DNA of 18,785 nt from CAILZL01 sp035548495 (GTDB lineage: Bacteria > Pseudomonadota > Gammaproteobacteria > Steroidobacterales > Steroidobacteraceae), in assembly GCA_035548495.1 (NCBI GenBank), contig DASZSV010000028.1, forward strand, positions 1-18,785, read 5' to 3'. The position numbers and the translations under genes were made by a program. This document shows, in pieces, positions 1 through 6,486 of this stretch (its first letter is position 1; every line of letters starts with the position of its first letter). A model generated the notes under the pieces. That model saw only the letters and a program-made list of their open reading frames with translations, had not been told where the DNA came from and did not search any database.

Positions 1-2
1 AA

Positions 3-65
3 CAGGAGGTTTTTGCCAGAGCCTATAGGGGCGAGGCTGTTCTTAACAAAGCACTGCTTTGTTAA
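3..65 (+). CDS. Possible 3' end of an upstream gene (20 codons)
   Basis: One frame is open from the left edge to a TAA at 63-65 and would encode a C-terminus ending EAVLNKALLC. It could be the tail of a gene lying mostly outside the window. The only support is an open frame of about 20 codons plus an inverted repeat over its stop codon, which is weak. A second frame (13-213, TTG start) is also open here but gives a protein of unconvincing composition. No function can be assigned. Confidence 0.2.
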   Translation, partial: QEVFARAYRGEAVLNKALLC

Positions 66-66
66 G
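42..66. repeat. Perfect 12-bp inverted repeat with one central base
   Basis: CTTAACAAAGCA at 42-53 is followed by a single C and then by its exact reverse complement at 55-66. As RNA it would fold into a hairpin with a minimal loop. No T-run follows on the plus strand, so it is not a standard intrinsic terminator. A dimeric-regulator operator or a 3'-end stem-loop for a gene ending at 65 are both possible. The symmetry is certain and the role is unknown. Confidence 0.55.
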
Positions 67-593
67 CCGAGCGGGCATGCAAGGATGTATGCCCTGGGCT
101 TGCACGTGGCATGGATTGCGAAGTGCAATGTATTCACGGCGCTTTTGAAAAATACAGACAATACTGCCAGCAAGGACGTGAGTGTCGACCGTATCCGAAC
201 AGATATTCAATGAGTTTTTCAACAACCTGCTATGGTGATGCCTGTTCGATTTGCCACCATCATCATCAACACCTCTGCGTTAAAAATCAAAAAGGCGTTG
301 TGTAGACCGTCGCAACTGCGACGCGAGTGCACGTTGCCATCACTTCCATTGATTGACACTGCATGCAAGAATATTCTGATTTGTAATATAATCTGCCATG
401 GCTGGCTTAGCCGGTTTTGTCACACGATGGAATGCAGCAGTACATTCAGTAATGTCATTAGGCCGAAACACATGCAACAAGAAAAAAGAACCGGACAACG
501 TTATCAATATAGCAATCTTCCTTGCTTCCGGTCTGGCCGATTATTCTCCAGTGCAGCGACACTCGCCATTAGCGGCCTGCTGGTGAATCTGCC
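67..593. other. Long region without a convincing gene, upstream of lldD
   Basis: Short open frames exist, the longest at 232-597, but their translations are rich in Cys, His and Met and show no domain. I recognise no RNA gene, no lactate-regulator operator and no mobile-element end. A perfect TATAAT at 387-392 and a TTGACA at 353-358 are present, but they are 28 bp apart, too far for one sigma-70 promoter. The region probably holds the lldD promoter and a long leader. Confidence 0.4.
387..392 (+). promoter_or_regulatory. Candidate -10 box upstream of lldD
   Basis: A perfect TATAAT lies about 200 bp before the lldD start. At the usual 17-bp distance the -35 position reads TGCAAG (364-369), a poor match, so an activator would be needed if this is a promoter. 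The implied leader is about 190 nt. The call rests on the hexamer alone. Confidence 0.25.
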
Positions 594-1724
594 ATGATCA
601 TCGCTTCTCCACTGGATTACCGCGAGGCGGCACAGAAACGGCTGCCACCTTTTCTGTTTCATTACATTGATGGCGGCGCTGGAACGGAGTCGACATTGCA
701 TGCAAACCGCAATGATCTTAGCGGCATCCATCTGCGACAACGCGTACTGCAAGGCAGTGACAACATTTCACTACAACGTGAATTGTTCGGCCAGTCATGG
801 AAATTACCCATCGCACTTGCGCCAGTCGGCTTGACCGGCATGTATGCACGCCGCGGTGAAGCACAGGCGGCACGTGCGGCAAAACATGCCGGCATTCCTT
901 TCACTCTTTCAACAGTATCGGTGTGCAGCATTGATGAAGTGGCGCGGGAATCGCAGGCGCCACCATGGTTTCAGTTGTATGTGCTGAAGGACCGCGCCTT
1001 CATGCGTCATGCACTGGATGCAGCGCGCGCCGCGAACATCAACACACTGGTGTTCACGGTGGACATGCCGGTGCCGGGATCGCGTTATCGCGATGCGCGT
1101 TCCGGCATGAGCGGACGTTTTTCCAGAGTCAAACGCTGGTTGCAGGCATGCACTCATCCGCGATGGACATGGGATGTCGGCGTGCGTGGCCGGCCGCATG
1201 ATCTCGGCAACATCTCAAACTATCTCGGCAAGCCAGTCGGCCTGCTCAACTACATCGGCTGGCTGGCGGCCAACTTCGATCCCGGTGTCAGTTGGCAGGA
1301 TCTGCAATGGATACGCAATGAATGGAGCGGCCACTTGATCATCAAGGGCATACTCGATGCCGAAGATGCACGCACTGCATTGAACTTTGGCGCGGATGGC
1401 ATTGTGGTATCCAATCACGGTGGACGGCAAATGGATGGCACGCTTTCATCGGTCAAGGCATTGCCCATGATTGCAGAGGCCATTGGCGATCAACTGACGG
1501 TGCTGGTTGATGGCGGCGTACGCACCGGTCTGGATGTTGTCAGAATGCTGGCGCTCGGCGCCGATGCCGTGATGCTGGGACGTACATACATCTATGCTCT
1601 CGCTGCTGCCGGCGAACACGGCGTCACAAACCTGTTGATGCTGATGGAAAAAGAAATGCGAACCACCATGACATTGTGTGGCGCACGTTCGCTGGCTGAC
1701 CTTAACTCAACCATACTGGCGTAA
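594..1724 (+). CDS. lldD: L-lactate dehydrogenase (FMN-dependent, LldD)
   Basis: It oxidises L-lactate to pyruvate with FMN and passes electrons to the membrane quinone pool, allowing respiratory growth on lactate. The 376 residues follow the E. coli LldD pattern closely: HYIDGGAG near the N-terminus (23-30), the FMN-site segment APVGLTGMYARRGE (76-89), FTVDMPVPGSRYRDARSGMSG-type substrate segment (154-174), Lys251 in IIKGILD, the catalytic His275 and Arg278 in SNHGGRQ, and the FMN-phosphate segment around DGGVRTG (306-312). E. coli LldD has 396 residues, so the C-terminal tail is about 20 residues shorter. The ATG is preceded by GGTGA at a usable distance. No lldR or lldP homologue is adjacent, so the gene appears to stand alone, convergent with msrA. 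The family is certain; L-lactate is preferred as substrate because the similarity is specific to LldD rather than to glycolate or mandelate oxidases. Confidence 0.95.
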   Translation: MIIASPLDYREAAQKRLPPFLFHYIDGGAGTESTLHANRNDLSGIHLRQRVLQGSDNISLQRELFGQSWKLPIALAPVGLTGMYARRGEAQAARAAKHAGIPFTLSTVSVCSIDEVARESQAPPWFQLYVLKDRAFMRHALDAARAANINTLVFTVDMPVPGSRYRDARSGMSGRFSRVKRWLQACTHPRWTWDVGVRGRPHDLGNISNYLGKPVGLLNYIGWLAANFDPGVSWQDLQWIRNEWSGHLIIKGILDAEDARTALNFGADGIVVSNHGGRQMDGTLSSVKALPMIAEAIGDQLTVLVDGGVRTGLDVVRMLALGADAVMLGRTYIYALAAAGEHGVTNLLMLMEKEMRTTMTLCGARSLADLNSTILA

Positions 1725-1770
1725 TTGCGTGACTGCTTATGGCGTCCAGTTCACTTCACATTCATGCGAA

Positions 1771-2421
1771 TCAGGAACCAGTCAATCCCACTGGACAACT
1801 GACACCAGTTCCACCCAGTCCGCAGTAGCCATCGGGATTCTTGGCAAGATATTGCTGATGATATTCTTCGGCAAAATAGAATGGCGGTGCATCTTTGATT
1901 TCGGTGGCGATCTCACCATAACCAGCCCCGGTGAGCTGTGCTGCATATGCATTGCGGCTGGCTTCTGCAACACGTTTTTGTTCATCATTGAATACATAGA
2001 TCGCAGAACGATACTGCGTGCCCACATCATTGCCCTGCCGCATACCCTGTGTGGGATCATGTGATTCCCAGAAAGTTTTCAGCAGCGTTTCGTAGCTGAT
2101 TACTTGCGGATCAAACACCACCTGGACGACTTCAGTGTGTCCTGTTAATCCGCTGCATACTTCCTTGTAAGTTGGATTGGGCGTGAAGCCACCCGCATAT
2201 CCCACCGCAGTGGTGTATACACCGGGCAATTGCCAGAACTTTCTTTCCGCACCCCAGAAGCAACCGAGGCCAAACACGGCCACTTGAAAGTTTGCCGGAT
2301 AAGGCGGACTCAATGGATGATCATTCACGAAATGGCGCGACGGCACATCCATCGGCACAGAACGTCCCGGCAATGCCTCGGCGGCAGTGGGCATGCGGAT
2401 TTGTTTATGAGCGAAAAACAT
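1771..2421 (-). CDS. msrA: Peptide methionine-S-sulfoxide reductase MsrA
   Basis: It reduces the S-epimer of methionine sulfoxide in proteins and free methionine, a repair step after oxidative damage, recycled by thioredoxin. The 216-residue protein has the MsrA signature GLGCFWGAE with catalytic Cys54, then GYAGG, NPTYKEVCSG, HTEVVQVVFDP, GMRQGNDVGTQYRSAIY and a C-terminal DGYCGLGGTGVSCP. Cys200 and Cys209 are the likely resolving cysteines. The N-terminal extension (about 45 residues, with ALPGRSVPM) is like that of E. coli MsrA, so this is the long cytoplasmic form. Compared with E. coli, the final Cys is shifted by one inserted residue (VSCP for VCLP). It begins 36 bp after the caspase-like gene on the same strand, separated by a strong stem-loop, and is convergent with lldD. 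No msrB is present. Confidence 0.96.
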   Translation of the reverse strand: MFFAHKQIRMPTAAEALPGRSVPMDVPSRHFVNDHPLSPPYPANFQVAVFGLGCFWGAERKFWQLPGVYTTAVGYAGGFTPNPTYKEVCSGLTGHTEVVQVVFDPQVISYETLLKTFWESHDPTQGMRQGNDVGTQYRSAIYVFNDEQKRVAEASRNAYAAQLTGAGYGEIATEIKDAPPFYFAEEYHQQYLAKNPDGYCGLGGTGVSCPVGLTGS

Positions 2422-2443
2422 GTCTCATCTTATAACAAAGCAC

Positions 2444-2470
2444 GCCCAATGCACATGTCATGCATTGGGC
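2444..2470 (-). terminator. Strong stem-loop at the end of the caspase-like gene
   Basis: GCCCAATGCA (2444-2453) and its exact complement TGCATTGGGC (2461-2470) form a 10-bp stem around a 7-nt loop. Read on the minus strand, the stem covers the last codons and stop of the caspase-like gene and is followed by GTGCTTTGTTATAAG, which is only moderately T-rich. It may be a weak intrinsic terminator or an mRNA 3'-end stabiliser between this gene and msrA. The stem is certain and termination is an inference. Confidence 0.5.
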
Positions 2471-4086
2471 ACCAGGAAGAAATCACCCAGCTCATGCCCT
2501 GCTCCCTTGATGGATTTGAACTCCGGCATCTGCACAATCTTGTTGGTCGCTGCCATCGCTGCAACACGCTTATAGATATGTGCAAACAATTCGGGCGCAG
2601 CCAGAACACCCTTGTTGGATTGCAGTTCATCAATGAATGCATGCGCAAATACCGAATTGTGACCACCGCCGATATCCAGCACTGGATCGTTGCCGCCGGA
2701 CGAAATCAGCAGGCGCGAACGCTTGGGCAGTTTGAATTTCAGATAGTCCATGGTGTACCCCACCTTGTTATCGACAAACAGATAACTGGGGTCATTGGAC
2801 AGCAAGCCTGCATAACAGGAATCCGCCACCACCAGGATGCGTTTGGCTGGCAGGCGGCCAAGATGTGCAGTGATCTGTTCATTCGGCACCCAGTAGGTAT
2901 CCTGCGGCGGCGGATCGGCATTCACCGGCAGCCAGTATCCGGTTTCCTGTTTACCGGTTTGCAGTTTCTCGCCGTGGCCTGCGTAGTAGATCAGCAGATT
3001 ATCTTCGGGCTTAAGTTGATCGTTAAGGTCATTCAATGCTTTCAGCATGCTGACATCGTTGGCGTCTTCCAGCATCTTCACGGTAAAGCCGTATTTCTCG
3101 GACAGAATCTTTGCAACGGTTTGCGCATCATTGATCGGCGTCGTCAGGCTGTCGATGGAATGATAATGCTGATTGCCGATGATCAACGCATAGTAACGGC
3201 CAAACTTCAAACCATCGGCCTGGCGGTTCGCTGCCAATGCCAATGGTTCGGAAGGTTGAATGGTGGTTGGCGACGTCGGTGTACGCAACACGGAGATGCT
3301 GGCAATCTGTGTGCTGCTGTCCTTGCGTTCGGCCTGCAAATCAGCAATCCATTTCTTTAGCGAATCCACTTCAGCCACCAGTTTGGGATCGCGCTGTGTG
3401 GCCGGGCGTTTCGCCAGCTGATCCTCCTGTTCCGTCAGTTGCTTTTGCAACAGCACAATCTTTGCGTCTTTTTCTGCGATCTTATTTTGCAGATCCGCGA
3501 GCATCTGCTTTTTCTCTGCCGCTGCCGCCGACTGATACATCACACTGTCTTCGGACAATCCCCATGATTGACGATACAGATTGAGCGCTTTCATTTTATT
3601 GGCAGGCACACCCAGTCCTTGCTCATATAACGTACCGAGATTGAATTGCGCACGGGAGTTGCCTTGATCCGCTGCCTTCTGATACCAGAACGCCGCCGCT
3701 TCGTAGTTGGGTTCATCACCAATGCCGCGTTCATAAATTTCGCCGACATTGTTTTGTGCTTCGGCATCGCCGGCTTCAGCGGCGTCCATCCACACCTTCA
3801 ATGATGATTTGAGATTGGCGCGATCATATGCCACATACTCACCGCCGCGAATGCGGCAATCACTTGCAGTGGTATGCACCGGGCGGCGCTGTGTAATGAA
3901 TGTGGAATTGCCGAGCTGGCGCACTTGGCCAGGCAGCAGGCAATCAACGATCTCGAGATCCTGCCGGTTGACCATGCCCTGTGTTGCTGCGGCCACCTCT
4001 TTTTGCGAAGGCGCCGCACATGAAGCCGTCAACAACGCTGCAACAGCGCAATAACCGAGACGGGTGACAGTGTTGGCAATACTCAT
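2458..4086 (-). CDS. Caspase-like (C14) peptidase lipoprotein with Sel1 repeats and a coiled coil
   Basis: A 542-residue modular protein. Residues 1-23 form a lipoprotein signal peptide ending in the lipobox LTAS-C23. Residues about 100-176 hold two Sel1/TPR-like repeats (AQNNVGEIYERGIG, AQFNLGTLYEQGLG). Residues 190-255 are heptad-like and charged, a probable coiled coil. Residues 296-535 are a caspase/metacaspase fold: RYYALIIGNQHY as first strand, YYAGHGE with catalytic His371, and ADSCYAG with nucleophile Cys424 preceded by Asp422, the metacaspase arrangement. Both catalytic residues are intact, so protease activity is expected. Substrate is unknown. The lipobox predicts that the caspase domain faces the periplasm, unusual for a family normally discussed as cytoplasmic. 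The ATG has GGAG 7 nt upstream. It is divergent from the hydrolase gene and followed by msrA. Confidence 0.88.
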   Translation of the reverse strand: MSIANTVTRLGYCAVAALLTASCAAPSQKEVAAATQGMVNRQDLEIVDCLLPGQVRQLGNSTFITQRRPVHTTASDCRIRGGEYVAYDRANLKSSLKVWMDAAEAGDAEAQNNVGEIYERGIGDEPNYEAAAFWYQKAADQGNSRAQFNLGTLYEQGLGVPANKMKALNLYRQSWGLSEDSVMYQSAAAAEKKQMLADLQNKIAEKDAKIVLLQKQLTEQEDQLAKRPATQRDPKLVAEVDSLKKWIADLQAERKDSSTQIASISVLRTPTSPTTIQPSEPLALAANRQADGLKFGRYYALIIGNQHYHSIDSLTTPINDAQTVAKILSEKYGFTVKMLEDANDVSMLKALNDLNDQLKPEDNLLIYYAGHGEKLQTGKQETGYWLPVNADPPPQDTYWVPNEQITAHLGRLPAKRILVVADSCYAGLLSNDPSYLFVDNKVGYTMDYLKFKLPKRSRLLISSGGNDPVLDIGGGHNSVFAHAFIDELQSNKGVLAAPELFAHIYKRVAAMAATNKIVQMPEFKSIKGAGHELGDFFLVPNA

Positions 4087-4186
4087 GAATCATCTCCGGA
4101 GCCGGATGGCATGAACACACAAGGCATCATTATGTTGATGGACAGGATAGTATAAGCATGCCCAATGGCCGCTTCATTGACAATTT

Positions 4187-5002
4187 ATGGCATGTACTCA
4201 CAGATATTCCAGCTTGCAGTCCATTCTTATAAAAGCATTTGCCGTATTGATGATGTTCTCCGGCGCCGGATGTGCTGCACCCGCCCGCGTGCAAGGATCG
4301 CATTATGTACATTTGCTGTATCAACATGGGGCCAGCAAACACCATCGCGACAGTCCGCTGACCGTTGTCTTTATTGAAGGAGATGGCATTCCCTGGATTG
4401 ATCACGGCACACAACCGGCCAAAGATCCTACGCCAGCTCACCCGCTGGCATACCATCTGTTCAAGTCAACACCTTATCGCGCGTGGTATCTGACGCGCCC
4501 CTGTTACAATCATGTCAGAGACAGTGCCTGCAACAACCATGCGTGGACATTCGCAAGATATTCCGAACCCGTGGTCAGCAGCATGTCCAGTGTCATCGCT
4601 GCAACATTGAAATCACAACCGCCACAACGGTTGATACTGGTAGGTCATAGTGGTGGTGGCGCGCTTGCCGCATTGATTGCACCACGCATTCCGCAAGTTG
4701 CCGGCGTCATCAGCATCGCGGGCAATCTTGACACTGATGCGTGGACCACGCTGCATGGCTATGAACCGCTTGCCGATTCACTCAATCCTGCACATGTTTC
4801 CGGCATTGATATGCCGTTTATCGTGTTGAGCGGTGATCGTGACACCAATGTGCCGTTGTCATCCATTGCGAACTTTCTGAACGCTCATCCGCAGGTAATC
4901 GTCGAACACTTTGCAGACAACGATCATGTGTGCTGCTGGGAAAAGCACTGGCCAGCGACACTGGACGATGCGCTGGCCAGACTCAATGTCATTTCAAGAT
5001 GA
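4187..5002 (+). CDS. Alpha/beta-hydrolase fold lipoprotein
   Basis: A 271-residue serine hydrolase. The N-terminus has Lys16 followed by a hydrophobic stretch and the lipobox SGAG-C29, predicting a lipid-anchored periplasmic protein. The nucleophile elbow is LVGHSGGGAL with Ser155, followed by helix ALAALIAPRIP. The acid is in the segment LSGDRDTNVP (Asp217 or Asp219, the latter fitting the usual spacing) and the base is His247 in ADNDHVCCW. An oxyanion/cap region with several Cys and His residues lies at 101-120. Substrate (ester, peptide or lipid) cannot be read. No Shine-Dalgarno is clear before the ATG at 4187, and later in-frame ATGs at 4250 and 4253 would remove most of the signal peptide, so the first is preferred. 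It is divergent from the caspase gene (100 bp apart) and convergent with the barrel gene, ending 14 bp from its stop. Confidence 0.82.
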   Translation: MACTHRYSSLQSILIKAFAVLMMFSGAGCAAPARVQGSHYVHLLYQHGASKHHRDSPLTVVFIEGDGIPWIDHGTQPAKDPTPAHPLAYHLFKSTPYRAWYLTRPCYNHVRDSACNNHAWTFARYSEPVVSSMSSVIAATLKSQPPQRLILVGHSGGGALAALIAPRIPQVAGVISIAGNLDTDAWTTLHGYEPLADSLNPAHVSGIDMPFIVLSGDRDTNVPLSSIANFLNAHPQVIVEHFADNDHVCCWEKHWPATLDDALARLNVISR

Positions 5003-5016
5003 CCAGATCAATATCA

Positions 5017-6369
5017 TCAGAACTGGAAGCGAACACCGCCGGCAATGTTGTAAAAAGTCACTTGATCGAATCCGGCCAATTGCTGGTAATCAAGATACGC
5101 GGACACATCATGATGAAATTGCGCCGACACACCCAATGAGATCCTGAAATACTGGTCATCCAGTTTGTCCATCTGCACGGGCAAAGGTGCGGAATTGGGA
5201 TCAATGTCGTTCACAAAACGCACATCGAATGTATCCACATTGGCGCCGAATTCCTTGATCCATTCGGTTCGCAAGTGCGGCAACCATACTGCACCGCCAC
5301 CGCTGACTGCATAGGACACATTCAGATCGGCACGTGCCGATGAGGAATGATAATGCTGCTTGCCGAAGTCAAGATCATAGGCGCCGGAACCCACTTCTTC
5401 GAAAGCATCGGTTTTGCTGTCGATATAAAAGTAATTTGCAGAAGGTGTAATCGTCCAGCCGCCCGCAGCAAATTCATAGCCCAGTCCAACACCGGCAGAC
5501 GACACATTGCCGTTGGTGTCGCCGTTTGCGACATGCAAAACCGGAGGCGATGACAGATCAAGGATGTTGCGCCGAGTGTCGTACTTGACGTGACCGTAAT
5601 TGAACACGGTATCCAGGTACAGGTTCTTGTACAGATAACTGGAAAAGTACACAGCCACATTGAAGGTCTTGCTCTTCATGTTGCCCTGTGCGCCACCATC
5701 GCCAAAATCGGCCTTGGCATCGCGATAACCCAGCGATGCACCCAGTACCGTATCGGACCCAAACCGGTAGTCAATGCCACCTGCGGCAGCGAACTGGCTG
5801 TTGTCCAGCTTGCCGGTCAACACTGTTACATCCTTTTTGCCGCCGGAACCATTGGCGTGAAACCAGAAGCCCAGCCGCTTGCTCAGCAGATCGCTGGATT
5901 CATCGGAATCATACGAATCGGCGCTGGCGCCGCCGCCAATGGCAGTACGCGAATCGTTGTAAGCAGTGTCATTGCTGCTTTTTTGCCGGCGACGCAGGGC
6001 CTGCATGCGATCCATCACGTTGTCGTTTTCGGTTTGCGCAAACAGCAATGCATCCAGCTTGAAGGAAATGAAACCGGTCGGATCGATGTTTTCAATAAAA
6101 GCTGTAGCTGAATTAGCCTGAAAGTAAGCGAAGCACGCATTGATCAAATCATTCTGCCCATTGATGCTCGCTGCCTGTATGGAGCGCCTGGGATTGGCGG
6201 TGCCGAGATTCTGCACCATGCTGTCGCAAAGATTCTGAAAGTAGAAGTTCATGTTGTTGGTATTCGGGTTACCTGATATTTCGGGCGGCGCAGTGGTTTG
6301 TGCCTGGCTGTTTGCAGCCATCAGCAAACCCGTCAATGCAAGCCACAACCAGCATGTTCTCAGCATCAT
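5017..6369 (-). CDS. Autotransporter-type outer-membrane beta-barrel protein lacking a long passenger
   Basis: Residues 1-23 look like a Sec signal peptide (positive Arg, hydrophobic core, likely cut after NSQA). A region of about 100 residues with two cysteines that could form a disulfide follows (LCDSM, NACFAYF). The segment NVMDRMQALRRR resembles the linker found just before the barrel of many type V autotransporters. From about residue 165 (RLGFWFHANGSG) to the end, alternating strands with aromatic girdles (GGIDYRFG, LGASLGYRDAKADFG, NVAVYFSSYLYKNLYLD) form a barrel closing on GGVRFQF, the C-terminal-Phe signal recognised by the BAM machinery. A classical beta-helix passenger is missing. 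The frame extends to a TTG at 6372, but ATGs at 6369 and 6366 lie behind a GGAG at 4 or 7 nt, so an ATG start is preferred. It is the last of four same-strand genes, 117 bp after the kinase. Confidence 0.85.
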   Translation of the reverse strand: MMLRTCWLWLALTGLLMAANSQAQTTAPPEISGNPNTNNMNFYFQNLCDSMVQNLGTANPRRSIQAASINGQNDLINACFAYFQANSATAFIENIDPTGFISFKLDALLFAQTENDNVMDRMQALRRRQKSSNDTAYNDSRTAIGGGASADSYDSDESSDLLSKRLGFWFHANGSGGKKDVTVLTGKLDNSQFAAAGGIDYRFGSDTVLGASLGYRDAKADFGDGGAQGNMKSKTFNVAVYFSSYLYKNLYLDTVFNYGHVKYDTRRNILDLSSPPVLHVANGDTNGNVSSAGVGLGYEFAAGGWTITPSANYFYIDSKTDAFEEVGSGAYDLDFGKQHYHSSSARADLNVSYAVSGGGAVWLPHLRTEWIKEFGANVDTFDVRFVNDIDPNSAPLPVQMDKLDDQYFRISLGVSAQFHHDVSAYLDYQQLAGFDQVTFYNIAGGVRFQF

Positions 6370-6486
6370 CAATCTCCAGAGTCATACAACATCAAAAGAA
6401 GCCCGCATCATCGCGGTGAAAACAATGTGCCACCGACTTACACGCGGAACAGATAAACCTGTCTATTGTACACGTTCAACCGCGCG

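Noticed and set aside
353..392. TTGACA plus TATAAT as a consensus promoter for lldD
   Set aside because: The spacer is 28 bp, far from 17, so the two hexamers cannot serve one sigma-70 promoter. Only the -10 was kept, at low confidence.
232..597. Open frame of 121 codons overlapping the lldD start by ATGA, which would look like translational coupling
   Set aside because: The translation is rich in Cys, His, Met and Arg, shows no domain or hydrophobic pattern, and has no clear ribosome site. The overlap is probably chance.
2230..3360. Plus-strand open frame of 376 codons inside msrA and the caspase-like gene
   Set aside because: It is antisense to two well-supported genes. Its His/Gln/Cys-rich translation is typical of a frame opposite coding sequence.
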